In this document: positions 26,851 to 36,620 of the stretch, in pieces | Position numbering within the stretch: the stretch's first letter is position 1 | Layout: every line of letters starts with the position of its first letter | Source of the DNA: Paludibacteraceae bacterium | Lineage (GTDB): Bacteria; Bacteroidota; Bacteroidia; Bacteroidales; Paludibacteraceae | Direction: 5' to 3' | DNA: 64,000 nt | NCBI GenBank assembly: GCA_017464475.1 | Contig: JAFTZQ010000022.1 | Location: forward strand, 1-64,000 | Program-made: the position numbers and the translations under genes | The notes under the pieces: generated by a model | Database searches by the model: none | Told to the model about the DNA's origin: nothing | The model's input: the letters and a program-made list of their open reading frames with translations, nothing else

Positions 26851-27894
26851 TTAGTGCATGATCTTATAGATCAGCTCTTTCCATAGATCGGGATCTTTCG
26901 CGGAAGGGTTATTGATACCTTTCAGACGCGCATCGGTCTCGCGCAAATACCCGATTATAAGAAATGTCTTACCCGCCGAATAGCGACGAGCAGCCATCTC
27001 GTAATCCTTGACGAAATAAGGGTTGATACCCAATTCCTTTGCCACCACAGCCTGGGTCTTATTCGGCAGATAGTGGTACATCAGCAGGTTAGAAAAGAAG
27101 GTGAACAGAGGTGCCATCTCGCGAATCATGGGATGGTCCTTGCTACCGCCGAAATACTGCGCAATACGGTTCGCTTTCGCTACATCGCCGCGGATAAGCG
27201 CCGACTGAAGTTCCATAATATTATAATCCTTCGAGATACCTATATTGCGCTCCACCAAGGCTGCGTCAATCGTGTTCACCCCTTCCGGACGACCCGCAAT
27301 CAGTTTATCCAATGCGCCAACGATAGCCGACAAGTCTGTTCCCAGATGGTCCGCCAGCAGCGGAGCGACCTTCGGATCTATTTTTAATTGAGAATTGAGA
27401 ATTGAGAATTGAGAATTATATTCGGCGATATAATTAAGAATCCATTTCTCCACCTCATAGTCGCGCAACTTGTCGGACTGCAGCCAGACGACCTGCGGGT
27501 GTTCCGCCACTTTCTTCCAGAGGTTCTGCCGCTTGTCCGGCTTGCCGTTGTAGCAGATAACCAATACCGTCTGGGGCATAATGACATTCAAATACGCCTC
27601 CAAAGCCTCCCATTTCTTGACCGCTTGCGCTTCGCGCACAATGACCACCTTGCGTCCTCCCATCATCGCATATCCGCGCGCGGCAGAAATCACCGGCGCA
27701 ATGTCCGCTCCCTGCAGATCACGACCATAGACGGTCTGCTGGTCAAACTCACGCGCCATCTCATCCAAAGCGTGCGTGGCAATGAAATCATACACGCGGT
27801 CGATATAATACGGCTCCTCGCCGCACAGAATATAAATCGGCGCGTACTTGTCGGCTCTCAAAGCCGCCATTATGTCGGAATATTTGGAGGTCAT
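26851..27894 (-). CDS. holA: DNA polymerase III subunit delta
   Basis: 347 residues with the delta fold: N-terminal nucleotide-fold domain (PIYILCGEEPYYIDRV, GGRKVVIVREAQ), central domain, and a C-terminal collar domain (DYEMAARRYSAGKTFLIIGYLRETDARLKG). It opens the sliding clamp with DnaX. Residues about 159-170 ([12 protein letters not shown]) are a stutter-repeat insertion in frame. It lies downstream of a nucleotidyltransferase gene. Confidence 0.93.
   Translation of the reverse strand: MTSKYSDIMAALRADKYAPIYILCGEEPYYIDRVYDFIATHALDEMAREFDQQTVYGRDLQGADIAPVISAARGYAMMGGRKVVIVREAQAVKKWEALEAYLNVIMPQTVLVICYNGKPDKRQNLWKKVAEHPQVVWLQSDKLRDYEVEKWILNYIAEYNSQFSILNSQLKIDPKVAPLLADHLGTDLSAIVGALDKLIAGRPEGVNTIDAALVERNIGISKDYNIMELQSALIRGDVAKANRIAQYFGGSKDHPMIREMAPLFTFFSNLLMYHYLPNKTQAVVAKELGINPYFVKDYEMAARRYSAGKTFLIIGYLRETDARLKGINNPSAKDPDLWKELIYKIMH
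27386..27418. repeat. In-frame stutter repeat in holA
   Basis: Three GAGAATTGAGAATT-type units; same sequence family as in metK and the queC-queD gap. Confidence 0.85.
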
Positions 27895-27936
27895 TTCTGA
27901 TTTCTGATGGCTGATAGCTGATGGCTGATAGCTTAC
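27895..27936. repeat. Stutter repeat between holA and the nucleotidyltransferase gene
   Basis: Alternating CTGATGG and CTGATAG units fill the gap. Confidence 0.8.
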
Positions 27937-29037
27937 TTACTCCCAGCGTCTGTCGGGCGCAAAGAGCCTTCGTGCGCCATGCAACAAAGTGGTCCACACC
28001 AAATGGCGGGCATAAGCGGGGCTGTATGGCGCTATTCGTTTGGCGTTCGCTATACGGGAACGCATCGTATAAATCTTGCGTGCAAGCCGCCCTTTCGGTG
28101 CTTGGTGTTCGTCCTTAGGCGTGCGCATTCTTCCGGATAACAAATCCTCTGTTATTCGCTCCGCACGCGCGGCTACTGCGTCGGTATAGAAAAGCGCTTC
28201 TTCTTTCGGAAGCCCTAGATAAGCATGCATCACATAGGCATACAATTGCCATGCATCCATGAGCCGCAGCGAGCGCAGATACTTGCGCAGACGGGGCACA
28301 TCAATCCTGTCCTTATAATGATGCAGCAGCAGCGTCAGATCGCATATCTGCCGCACATTCGCTCCGGCAGAGAGCAAGTGCTCCCACGAATGAAGGAAGA
28401 TGAGCAGCGCATTGAAGGTCGGCTCCGGCACACGCACCTCAAATCCATTGAGCAGAAGCGGCTCTGCCTGCTGCATTCCTTCTCGCTCATAATGCGCATA
28501 GAGCCGCTCGTCCCGCGGGTGTTGGAGGCTGACCGTCACGCGGTGCACCTCTATCGACACCCCGTCGGCAATGAGGTTATAGTGCTTGTAATGGTCCAAC
28601 TCTTCGTCGAACTTAAGCGCATTAGGAAAAGTCTCCCGCATGACCGCACACGCCGGATGGTATTGCTCGGGCCCCACATAGAGGTCTATATCCCCCCACG
28701 CGCGGTAATGCGGCTCCGGATAGAGCGCCGCAAGCCCTGCCCCTTTCATCAGCACGGCATGAATACCTGCGTTCTGGAATGCCGTCCAAGCTTTTTCCAA
28801 TGTGTATTGGAGCGCCACTTGATTCTGCATCGTCGCCATACAGACACTCTTCATCTGCGCACGCACGGCAGCAGAGAGCGTCTCTTGGTTCAGAGCCGAA
28901 GGAAAGACCAGCGCACCTGTTCCCTGCTGCGCGTGAAGCGCCAAAAGGAGCGGTGTCTGCTCCTCCTGCCAAACAACTTGTTCGCCCCACAATGCAGCGC
29001 GAACGAGTGATAGATATGTAGAAAATTCTCTTCGCAC
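27937..29037 (-). CDS. Nucleotidyltransferase family protein (NTP_transf_5-like)
   Basis: 366 residues. AVLMKGAGLAALYPEPHYRAWGDIDLYV region contains the KG...R..GDIDLY active-site pattern of this nucleotidyltransferase group, in which the two Asp would bind metal. An IEVHR segment and HSWEHLL follow. Members often occur near polysaccharide or peptide-modification genes, but the reaction is unknown. It starts 6 nt after era ends, in the same run. Confidence 0.8.
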   Translation of the reverse strand: MRREFSTYLSLVRAALWGEQVVWQEEQTPLLLALHAQQGTGALVFPSALNQETLSAAVRAQMKSVCMATMQNQVALQYTLEKAWTAFQNAGIHAVLMKGAGLAALYPEPHYRAWGDIDLYVGPEQYHPACAVMRETFPNALKFDEELDHYKHYNLIADGVSIEVHRVTVSLQHPRDERLYAHYEREGMQQAEPLLLNGFEVRVPEPTFNALLIFLHSWEHLLSAGANVRQICDLTLLLHHYKDRIDVPRLRKYLRSLRLMDAWQLYAYVMHAYLGLPKEEALFYTDAVAARAERITEDLLSGRMRTPKDEHQAPKGRLARKIYTMRSRIANAKRIAPYSPAYARHLVWTTLLHGARRLFAPDRRWE

Positions 29038-29043
29038 AGCAGA

Positions 29044-29982
29044 TTAAGTCAAATCATATCCGTAATGACGCAAGCGCCCTGTGTTGGAACGCCAGTCGCG
29101 ATCCACCTTCACAAAGAGCTGCAAGAACACTTGTTTCTGGAAGAAATCCTCGATATCCTTGCGAGCCTGCGACCCGACGCGTTTGAGGGCTGCCCCGGCT
29201 TTGCCGATGATGATACCCTTCTGGCTCTCGCGCTCACAATAGATCACCGCGGAGATGCGGATGAGGTGCTCTTCCTCTTGGAATGACTCCACCTCTACCT
29301 CCACCGAATAAGGGATTTCTTTGTCGTAATTGAGCAGCACTTTCTCGCGGATGATCTCGTTCACAAAGAATCGCTCGGACTTGTCGGTCAGCTGATCTTT
29401 CGGGAAGAAAGGAGGTCCGACCGGAAGTGCCTCCTTGATCGCATCGAAGAGCTGCGCTACGCCGAAACGCTCTTGCGCCGAGATGGGAAAAATCTCCGCT
29501 TCGGGCAACTGGCTATGCCAGAACGCGACAAGCGACTCAAGGGTCTCTTGGGTCGTCAGGTCAATCTTGTTAATAACGAGGAAAACTCTCGTCCCCGCAG
29601 CCGCCATCCGCTTCACTTTCTCCAGAAAGTCGGGATTACGGTCGATGGTGTCCTGCGGCTCGGTCACATAGAGCAACACATCTGCGTCCACCAGCGCCGA
29701 ACGGCTGAACTCCAGCATTTTCTCTTGCAGCCTGTAGTTAGGCGAAAGGACGCCCGGAGTGTCGGAATAGACCATTTGGAAATCCTCGCCGTTGACGATC
29801 CCCATAATACGGTGGCGGGTGGTTTGCGCCTTCGATGTGATGATCGACAGACGCTCCCCCACCAGCGCGTTCATTAACGTAGATTTGCCAACATTGGGGT
29901 TACCAACAATGTTCACAAACCCACTACGGTGGGCCTGTGAACATTGCTGATTGCTGATTGCTGATTGCTGTTTGCTCATCAT
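29044..29982 (-). CDS. era: GTPase Era
   Basis: 312 residues. G1 GNPNVGKS, G3 DTPG, G4 NKID and G5 SAQ are all present, followed by a KH domain with GIIIGKAG. Era is essential for maturation of 16S rRNA and the small subunit. The first 19 residues (MMSKQQSAISNQQCSQAHR) are coded by GCAATCA repeats and precede the usual start of homology at GFVNIVGNPN. The start codon overlaps the M16 stop as TAATG. Confidence 0.96.
   Translation of the reverse strand: MMSKQQSAISNQQCSQAHRSGFVNIVGNPNVGKSTLMNALVGERLSIITSKAQTTRHRIMGIVNGEDFQMVYSDTPGVLSPNYRLQEKMLEFSRSALVDADVLLYVTEPQDTIDRNPDFLEKVKRMAAAGTRVFLVINKIDLTTQETLESLVAFWHSQLPEAEIFPISAQERFGVAQLFDAIKEALPVGPPFFPKDQLTDKSERFFVNEIIREKVLLNYDKEIPYSVEVEVESFQEEEHLIRISAVIYCERESQKGIIIGKAGAALKRVGSQARKDIEDFFQKQVFLQLFVKVDRDWRSNTGRLRHYGYDLT
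29936..29976. repeat. In-frame stutter repeat coding the Era N-terminus
   Basis: Four to five GCTGATT units immediately after the start codon. Confidence 0.85.
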
Positions 29983-32891
29983 TACATTACTGCGTCATAC
30001 AGCTCATCTACGGAGTTGAACAGCTTAGCCGGCGAGAGTTTGGTAACCTTGCAGCCTAACTTCTTCTCGATAGCCTTCAGGTCAATCTTCTTCGGATCAC
30101 CCATCAGAACGATTGTTACCGGTTTGCCCTGTATGTTCTCTTTGTAGAACTTCTCGATATCGTTGAAAGTCAGCGCGTCGATAGCCGCTGCATTGACTTT
30201 GGCAGGGTCGTCTTTGTAACCCAGACGCTGCCAGTGCTCATACGCTGCAGCTTTGGAACGCATGGACGGTTTAGCCGTCTGTGCAGCCTGTTTGAGAGCC
30301 GCCTTGAGGGCAACGAGATTAGTAGAGTCAGCCGGCATTTCGTTCAGGATGTCCATATACACGCTGATCGCATCGTTGACCTTGTCGCTCTGCGTGCCCA
30401 CATAGCCGATGAAATAGCAGTCCTTACCCGGCAGTTCCGGCGTAGCGTCCACACCATAAGCGGAATAAGCCATGGAGCGTTTTACACGGATCTCATTGAG
30501 CACGATACCCGTGAAGCCACCGGACATATACTGGTTGAAGGCGTCAGATGCTACATCCGAAGCGATGTCATACGGGCGACCGTTGATGTAGAAATAGAGA
30601 TCCGCCTGCTGTACGTTGCTGTTCGGCAAGAAGAGCACAGTCGGTTTGTCATATTTCTGACGGTCCTGTACGAACGGCGATTTGGACGGCTTCATACCTT
30701 CTGTCAGCGGCAGGTTAGCCACCAGTTGGTCCTGAGGCAGAGTACCGCAATAGAATACATCCAGCGCGTACTCACGAGCCTGAGCGATGAGCGACTGCAC
30801 TTTCGGCAGACCCATTCCCCAGATGTCCGCGAACGGTACTTCGTCCAGATAAGAGGACTTCTTGCCGTACATAGCGTATTGCATCAAAGCGGATTTCTGA
30901 ACGGCTGTCTGTTTCTGACGGATCAGACGGGAAACGAACACACTACCCTTTACTGCATCCAGCTGTTTCTGCTCCAGATAAGGCATGAGGAGCTGGCGGT
31001 TGACCAGATTCATGATCTTTGCCATGTTGCCGTCCTCACCGGTAATAGCAATATAGAAATAGGAGTCGTTGCTACCATAATCCACAGAAGCACCCAGTTC
31101 CGCCATCTGCTGTTTGAAATCCTTACCCTCGGTAGCCGGAGATCCCATGATACCGGCGTTACTCATCAGCGCAGCAGCATAAGGCAGCAGCGGCATCTCA
31201 TGCTCACCTACACCGTAGCGGAGAATGAGCGAGAAGATATCATTCTTGTTGTTCGGGGTATAGCGCAGTGTCACGTTCTCGCCCAACGAGCTGACTTTCA
31301 CATCATTGAAATCGTTGAAGGTCTGTTTGAGCGTGCCCTTCGGCAGTTTCTGGAAAGCCTCAGCATAGGCAGTCTTGGCGTTCTTCACCGGATCAAGCGG
31401 TTTGATATTCGGCTTCGGCAGCGGTTTTGCCTTCATGCTCTTGGTGTCCTCGTCAAAGGAGATGGTCATGTGGTCTGCATCGAAGTATTTCTTCGCTACG
31501 CGTGCGATCTCCTCTTTGGTGAGGGACTGTATCTTCTCGTTAGCCGTGAAGATGTCATCTACGGGTTTCGCATATGTGAACGCATCCACGAGGACATTCA
31601 TCTTGGTAGAAGGAGACTCATTGAAACTCTTGTAGCTCTGCGCGTACATGTGTTTTACGTTCGCAATCAGTTCATCGGATATCTCGCCGCGTTTGATCTT
31701 GTCGATCTCCTTCATGATGATAGCCTCGGTAGCCTTGTCAGACTCATACATCCGCTGGTTGGCATCGTAGTACGGAACTGCCATTACGAACACGCGTCCG
31801 TCATTACGACGGGAATCCGAGAAGGCATATGCCTGTCCTACGTCACCCTTGGTGTTCACCTGGTCCAGCAGACCGGTCTGGCCGTTATAGAGGAGATTGC
31901 ATACGAACTCCAATATATCCTGGTCAGGATCACCTTCCTTCACTCCCTGGTAAACCCACGCTACTTGCGGAGTGTAACCCAAGTTATAGTGTTTCTTGCC
32001 TGTCAGCTGAACAGACGGATAGCTCGGACGGGCAGGCAACTCTTTCGGTTGCAGACGGCCGAAGGTCTCTGCAATCATAGGCTTCGTGCTCTCGGTATCG
32101 AAGTCACCCACAATGATCAATGCCATGTTGTTAGGCACATACCATGTGTTGTAGAACTCGATCAAGCGAGACAGACGCGGATTCTTCAGGTGCTCCGGCA
32201 GACCGATCACGTCACGCTCGTACGGAGAACCTTTGTACACATCCTCCATCAGTTTCTTCTGTGCCTGCGAAGACGGTTCGTTGGCGTACATGTTGTACTC
32301 CTCAAACACGTTCTCCAACTCAGCCTGGAACGTACGGAACACCGGATCAATCAGACGGTCGGAGAAGATCGTCAGCCAGCGGTACATCTCTGCTGCAGGG
32401 AACGAGTTGTGGTACGCCGTCAGGTCATAGGACGTGTAAGCGTTCACACCCTCGGCACCGATGAGGTCCAGCATGTTGAAGAAATCTTCGGTCGAAGAGA
32501 TCTTCGCTTCACGCATGGAGCATTCGTTGATCTGCGTAGCGAGTTGCTCACGTACTTTCGGATCGGTGGCATCGCTGTACTGGTCGTAGAGCGCGATGAT
32601 CGAGTCATAGATCGGTTTCTCTTTCTCCCAGTCGAGGGCGCCGATACGCTGTGTGCCCTTGAAGAGCATGTGCTCCAGATAGTGTGCCAAACCGGTATAT
32701 TCGCCCGGTTCGTCCACAGCACCTGCGCGAACTACTACATAGCCCGTTACATCCGGCGCATCGTGGTCTTCCCACAAAAGCACAGTGAGACCGTTTTCCA
32801 ACTTGTACTCTGTCAAACCCTCACGGGATTGAGCGGAGAGAAATGCGATGCTGCATACCAGCAGCAGAGCGCTAAGTAAATACTTTCTCAT
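29982..32891 (-). CDS. M16 family metallopeptidase (two-domain, secreted)
   Basis: 969 residues. Signal peptide MRKYLLSALLLVCSIAFLSAQ. The first M16 domain has the inverted zinc motif HYLEH (GLAHYLEHMLFKGT, about residue 68) and a downstream EN..EEYNMY glutamate. The second half (about 500-960) is the usual inactive M16C-type repeat. Such pitrilysin-like enzymes degrade peptides in the periplasm. It leads the run M16-era-nucleotidyltransferase-holA. Confidence 0.93.
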   Translation of the reverse strand: MRKYLLSALLLVCSIAFLSAQSREGLTEYKLENGLTVLLWEDHDAPDVTGYVVVRAGAVDEPGEYTGLAHYLEHMLFKGTQRIGALDWEKEKPIYDSIIALYDQYSDATDPKVREQLATQINECSMREAKISSTEDFFNMLDLIGAEGVNAYTSYDLTAYHNSFPAAEMYRWLTIFSDRLIDPVFRTFQAELENVFEEYNMYANEPSSQAQKKLMEDVYKGSPYERDVIGLPEHLKNPRLSRLIEFYNTWYVPNNMALIIVGDFDTESTKPMIAETFGRLQPKELPARPSYPSVQLTGKKHYNLGYTPQVAWVYQGVKEGDPDQDILEFVCNLLYNGQTGLLDQVNTKGDVGQAYAFSDSRRNDGRVFVMAVPYYDANQRMYESDKATEAIIMKEIDKIKRGEISDELIANVKHMYAQSYKSFNESPSTKMNVLVDAFTYAKPVDDIFTANEKIQSLTKEEIARVAKKYFDADHMTISFDEDTKSMKAKPLPKPNIKPLDPVKNAKTAYAEAFQKLPKGTLKQTFNDFNDVKVSSLGENVTLRYTPNNKNDIFSLILRYGVGEHEMPLLPYAAALMSNAGIMGSPATEGKDFKQQMAELGASVDYGSNDSYFYIAITGEDGNMAKIMNLVNRQLLMPYLEQKQLDAVKGSVFVSRLIRQKQTAVQKSALMQYAMYGKKSSYLDEVPFADIWGMGLPKVQSLIAQAREYALDVFYCGTLPQDQLVANLPLTEGMKPSKSPFVQDRQKYDKPTVLFLPNSNVQQADLYFYINGRPYDIASDVASDAFNQYMSGGFTGIVLNEIRVKRSMAYSAYGVDATPELPGKDCYFIGYVGTQSDKVNDAISVYMDILNEMPADSTNLVALKAALKQAAQTAKPSMRSKAAAYEHWQRLGYKDDPAKVNAAAIDALTFNDIEKFYKENIQGKPVTIVLMGDPKKIDLKAIEKKLGCKVTKLSPAKLFNSVDELYDAVM

Positions 32892-32913
32892 TGTTGTTAA
32901 TTATTTAGTTTTG

Positions 32914-32957
32914 TTCTAGTTTATCTAGTTTAACTAGTTGTACTAGTTTATCTAGTT
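32914..32957. repeat. CTAGTTT stutter repeat downstream of tdh
   Basis: Five CTAGTTT/CTAGTTG-type units; near-identical to 33991-34036 on the other side of tdh. Confidence 0.9.
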
Positions 32958-32961
32958 TTCT

Positions 32962-33987
32962 TTACCATTCCAGCAATACTTTGCCGCATTGCCCGCTTAC
33001 CATGACGTCGAAGCCCTTTTGGAAGTCCTCGAATTGGAATCGGTGGGTGATGACCGGACTGAGGTCCAAGCCTCCGAGCAACATCTGCTCCATCTGGTAC
33101 CAAGTCTCCCACATGCGGCGTCCGGTGATGCCTTTGATGGTCAGGGCGTTGAAGATCACATCGGACCAATTGACCTTGGTGTCACTCGGCAGTATACCTA
33201 ATTGGGCAATGTTGGCACCTTTATACATATGTGCGATCATGTCGTTGAATGCCGCAGGCGCACCGCTCATCTCTAGTCCCACATCGAAACCTTTGATGCC
33301 TAATTGCTTCATCGCGCCTTCAATAGTCTCGCCCTTTGAGCCATCCACCGTCAGCGTCGCACCCATCTTCTTGGCGATCTCCAGCCGAAGCGGGTTGATG
33401 TCCGTCACCACAATATGTTTGGCTCCGGCGTAGCGGCAAATGCCTGCTGCCATCGTACCGATGAGTCCTGCTCCCGTGATCAGCACATCTTCGCCCAAGA
33501 GCGGAAAAGCAAGAGCTGTATGGGTGGCGTTGCCGAACGGATCCATGATCGCTGCGAAATCATCGGGGATCTCCGGACGCAACTTAACCACATTACTCTC
33601 CGGGATCGTCACGTACTCCGCGAAACAACCGTCTTTGCCCATGATACCCACCGAGATCGTGTTCTCGCACACATGTCCCATGCCTCTGCGGCAGTTGCGG
33701 CAGTGTCCGCAAACGATATGTCCTTCCGCCGTGACGCGTTCGCCGACCTTGAAATTGCGCACACCTGCTCCCACTTCGGCTACGATACCCACAAACTCAT
33801 GTCCCATCGTATAAGGCGGTTTGCAGTGGCTTTGCGACCATGCGTCCCATTTATACATGTGCAGGTCTGTTCCGCAGATAGCGGCTTTGATGACCTTGAT
33901 CAGCACGTCGTTCACGCCCACTTCCGGCATCGGCACTTCTTCCATCCAAATGCCCGGCTCCGCATATTTCTTAACTAACGCTTTCAT
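32962..33987 (-). CDS. tdh: L-threonine 3-dehydrogenase
   Basis: 341 residues from MKALVKKYAEPG; the frame extends upstream only into the repeat. Zinc medium-chain dehydrogenase: catalytic ligands CGTDLHMY and GHEFVG, structural zinc CGHCRNCRRGMGHVC, and Rossmann GAGLIG. It oxidises threonine to 2-amino-3-oxobutanoate with NAD, the substrate of Kbl. It follows kbl in the same direction with only a stutter repeat between. Confidence 0.96.
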   Translation of the reverse strand: MKALVKKYAEPGIWMEEVPMPEVGVNDVLIKVIKAAICGTDLHMYKWDAWSQSHCKPPYTMGHEFVGIVAEVGAGVRNFKVGERVTAEGHIVCGHCRNCRRGMGHVCENTISVGIMGKDGCFAEYVTIPESNVVKLRPEIPDDFAAIMDPFGNATHTALAFPLLGEDVLITGAGLIGTMAAGICRYAGAKHIVVTDINPLRLEIAKKMGATLTVDGSKGETIEGAMKQLGIKGFDVGLEMSGAPAAFNDMIAHMYKGANIAQLGILPSDTKVNWSDVIFNALTIKGITGRRMWETWYQMEQMLLGGLDLSPVITHRFQFEDFQKGFDVMVSGQCGKVLLEW

Positions 33988-33990
33988 TTT

Positions 33991-34036
33991 TTCTAGTTTA
34001 TCTAGTTTAACTAGTTCTTCTAGTTTGACTAGTTCT
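33991..34036. repeat. CTAGTTT stutter repeat between kbl and tdh
   Basis: Five units; the kbl stop codon (34029-34031) lies within the last one. Confidence 0.9.
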
Positions 34037-35225
34037 TTTTCAATACTGCAAGTTCCGTGCCAATCTTTGTAAAGGCGGCGATACATTTATCCAATTGTTC
34101 GCGCGTGTGAGCCGCAGAAACCTGCACGCGGATACGCGCCTGACCTTTCGGAACGACCGGATAATAGAAGCCCGTGACGTATATTCCTTCTTTCTGGAGA
34201 GCCGCAGCAAACTCCTGACTCAGCCGTGCGTCATACAGCATAACTGCGCAGATAGCGGACTGCGTCGGCTTGATATCAAATCCTGCCGCTTTCATCTTTT
34301 CTACGAAGTACGCCGTGTTCTCGTGCAGACGGTCCTGCAACTCGTTGCTCCGTGTCAAAATCTCAAACGTCTTGATACCTGCCGCAGCAATCATCGGCGG
34401 AATGGAGTTCGAGAACAGATACGGACGGCTGCGCTGACGCAGAAGATCAATGATCTCTTTCTTACCCGTGGTGAAACCGCCTACCGAACCGCCGAACGCT
34501 TTGCCAAGCGTGCCGGTGATAATCTCCACTTTGCCGCGCATGTTGTACAGCTCGGTCACACCGTGTCCGGTCTTGCCGACTACACCTGCCGAGTGGCTCT
34601 CATCCACCATGACCAGCGCGTTGTATTTCTGCGCCAGTTCATAAATCTTATCCAGCGGACACACGTTTCCGTCCATGGAGAACACACCGTCCGTTGCGAT
34701 AATACGGAAACGCTGTGCCTGCGCTTTCTTCAGTTGCTCCTCCAAGTCCGCCATGTCGCCGTTCGCATAACGGTAACGAACCGCCTTGCAGAGCCGTACG
34801 CCATCGATGATAGAAGCGTGGTTGAGGGCGTCGGAGATGATCGCATCTTCTTCGGTCAGCAGCGGTTCAAACAAACCGCCGTTCGCGTCAAAGCACGCCG
34901 CATAAAGGATCGTGTCTTCCGTTCCGAAGAAATCGGAGATCACCTTCTCCAGCTCTTTGTGCGTGTCCTGCGTGCCGCAGATAAAACGCACAGAAGCCAT
35001 TCCGTAGCCGCGTGCGTCCATACGCGCCTTCGCTGCCTCAATCAACTCTTTATTGTCCGCCAAACCCAGATAGTTATTCGCACAGAAGTTGATCACTTCC
35101 TGTCCGCCTTCTACTTTGATTCCGCTTGACTGCGGAGTGATGATCACCCGCTCGTTCTTATATAGTCCTGCTTCCTTGATCTCCGCCAAGGTCTGCTGCA
35201 GGTGTTTCTGAAATTCCTGATACAT
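34029..35225 (-). CDS. kbl: 2-amino-3-ketobutyrate CoA ligase (glycine C-acetyltransferase)
   Basis: 398 residues, family length. Alpha-oxoamine synthase fold with NFCANNYLGLA, DESHSAG (cofactor ring Asp/His) and GTLGKAFGG, whose Lys (about 242) would form the Schiff base with PLP. It splits 2-amino-3-oxobutanoate with CoA into glycine and acetyl-CoA. Paired with tdh. Confidence 0.96.
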   Translation of the reverse strand: MYQEFQKHLQQTLAEIKEAGLYKNERVIITPQSSGIKVEGGQEVINFCANNYLGLADNKELIEAAKARMDARGYGMASVRFICGTQDTHKELEKVISDFFGTEDTILYAACFDANGGLFEPLLTEEDAIISDALNHASIIDGVRLCKAVRYRYANGDMADLEEQLKKAQAQRFRIIATDGVFSMDGNVCPLDKIYELAQKYNALVMVDESHSAGVVGKTGHGVTELYNMRGKVEIITGTLGKAFGGSVGGFTTGKKEIIDLLRQRSRPYLFSNSIPPMIAAAGIKTFEILTRSNELQDRLHENTAYFVEKMKAAGFDIKPTQSAICAVMLYDARLSQEFAAALQKEGIYVTGFYYPVVPKGQARIRVQVSAAHTREQLDKCIAAFTKIGTELAVLKKN

Positions 35226-35230
35226 AGTTG

Positions 35231-35263
35231 TTTTGTCGCTTAGTACTTTGTCCCTTTGTCACT
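35231..35263. repeat. Stutter repeat between gdhA and kbl
   Basis: ACTTTGTC/CTTTGTCAC units, a close variant of the repeat found twice inside the MATE gene. Confidence 0.75.
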
Positions 35264-36607
35264 TTAAATGATTCCTTGCTCCAACATAGCTGTCGCCACT
35301 TTCATGAATCCGGCGATGTTCGCGCCCTTCACATAATCGATCGTGCCGTCTTTCTGCGTGCCGTAACGAACACATTGTTCATGAATCGACTCCATGATAT
35401 GATGCAGTCGCTCATCCACCTCTTTTCCTGTCCAACTCAGGTGCTCGGCGTTCTGGGTCATTTCCAGACCGCTTGTAGCCACACCGCCTGCGTTAACCGC
35501 CTTGCCCGGTGCAAAGAGCACTCCGTTGTGTTGGAAGAAATGAATTGCTCCCGGCTGGCAGCCCATGTTCGAAACCTCGCAGCAACACCAGCAACCGTTT
35601 GCCTTCAGCTCCTTTGCGTCCTCTTCGCTCAACTCGTTCTGGAACGCACACGGTAGCGCTATGTCGCACGGTACCGACCATGCCTTCTTGCCTGCAGTAA
35701 ACGCACAGAGCTCCGGGAACTTATCCGCCATGTCTTGCACTTTATTGCGATTCGAAGCACGCATAACGAGCATATAATCAATCATCTCTTTGGTAATACC
35801 ACTCTTAATTACCACTACGCCGTCCGGTCCGCTGATTGCTACTACTTGCGCGCCCAACTCAACCGCTTTCGTCGCAGCTCCCCAAGCCACATTACCGAAG
35901 CCCGAAATAGCCACTTTCTTTCCCTTGATATCTTTGCCGGCTTTGTGCAGCAGGTGTTGCGTGAAATAGAGTGCGCCGAAACCGGTTGCTTCCGGTCGCA
36001 GGATACTTCCGCCCCAAGTCATTCCTTTGCCTGTCAAAACGCCTGTATGGTATTCGCGCGCGAGCTTCTGATACATTCCGTTCAAGAATCCGATCTCGCG
36101 TCCGCCGACACCCACATCGCCTGCCGGAATATCTTGATCGGGACCGATGCAACGCCATAACTCCAGCATGAACGCTTGGCAGAATCGCATAATCTCCGCG
36201 TCGCTCTTACCTACCGGATCAAAGTCCGAACCGCCTTTCGCGCCACCCATCGGCAGCGTCGTCAGCGCGTTCTTGAACGTCTGCTCGAAGCCTAAGAACT
36301 TCAGCATCGATGGCGTCACGGCTCTATGGAAACGCAAACCGCCTTTGTACGGACCGATCGCGCTGTTGAACTGAACGCGGTAACCGAGGTTCGTCTGCAC
36401 TTCGCCCTGATCATCAATCCATGTCACGCGAAATGTAAAGATTCGATCCGGCTCCACCATCCGCTCCACGATCTTCGCCTGCTCAAACTCCGGGTGTTGG
36501 TTGTACACCTCTTCGATCGACTCCAATACTTCCTGAACCGCCTGCAGGTACTCTGCTTCCCCCGGGTGTTTCGCAGCCAAACGCTGCATAATGTCTTGTA
36601 CTTTCAT
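35264..36607 (-). CDS. gdhA: NADP-specific glutamate dehydrogenase
   Basis: 447 residues from MKVQDIMQRLAAKHPGE, the usual start for hexameric bacterial GDH; the frame extends upstream into the NUDIX gene. Signatures: GPYKGGLRFH, MGGAKGGSDFDP (catalytic Lys) and a C-terminal Rossmann domain with GFGNVAWGA. It makes glutamate from 2-oxoglutarate and ammonia. It lies 13 nt after the NUDIX gene. Confidence 0.96.
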   Translation of the reverse strand: MKVQDIMQRLAAKHPGEAEYLQAVQEVLESIEEVYNQHPEFEQAKIVERMVEPDRIFTFRVTWIDDQGEVQTNLGYRVQFNSAIGPYKGGLRFHRAVTPSMLKFLGFEQTFKNALTTLPMGGAKGGSDFDPVGKSDAEIMRFCQAFMLELWRCIGPDQDIPAGDVGVGGREIGFLNGMYQKLAREYHTGVLTGKGMTWGGSILRPEATGFGALYFTQHLLHKAGKDIKGKKVAISGFGNVAWGAATKAVELGAQVVAISGPDGVVVIKSGITKEMIDYMLVMRASNRNKVQDMADKFPELCAFTAGKKAWSVPCDIALPCAFQNELSEEDAKELKANGCWCCCEVSNMGCQPGAIHFFQHNGVLFAPGKAVNAGGVATSGLEMTQNAEHLSWTGKEVDERLHHIMESIHEQCVRYGTQKDGTIDYVKGANIAGFMKVATAMLEQGII

Positions 36608-36620
36608 TATTTTGTGTTTT

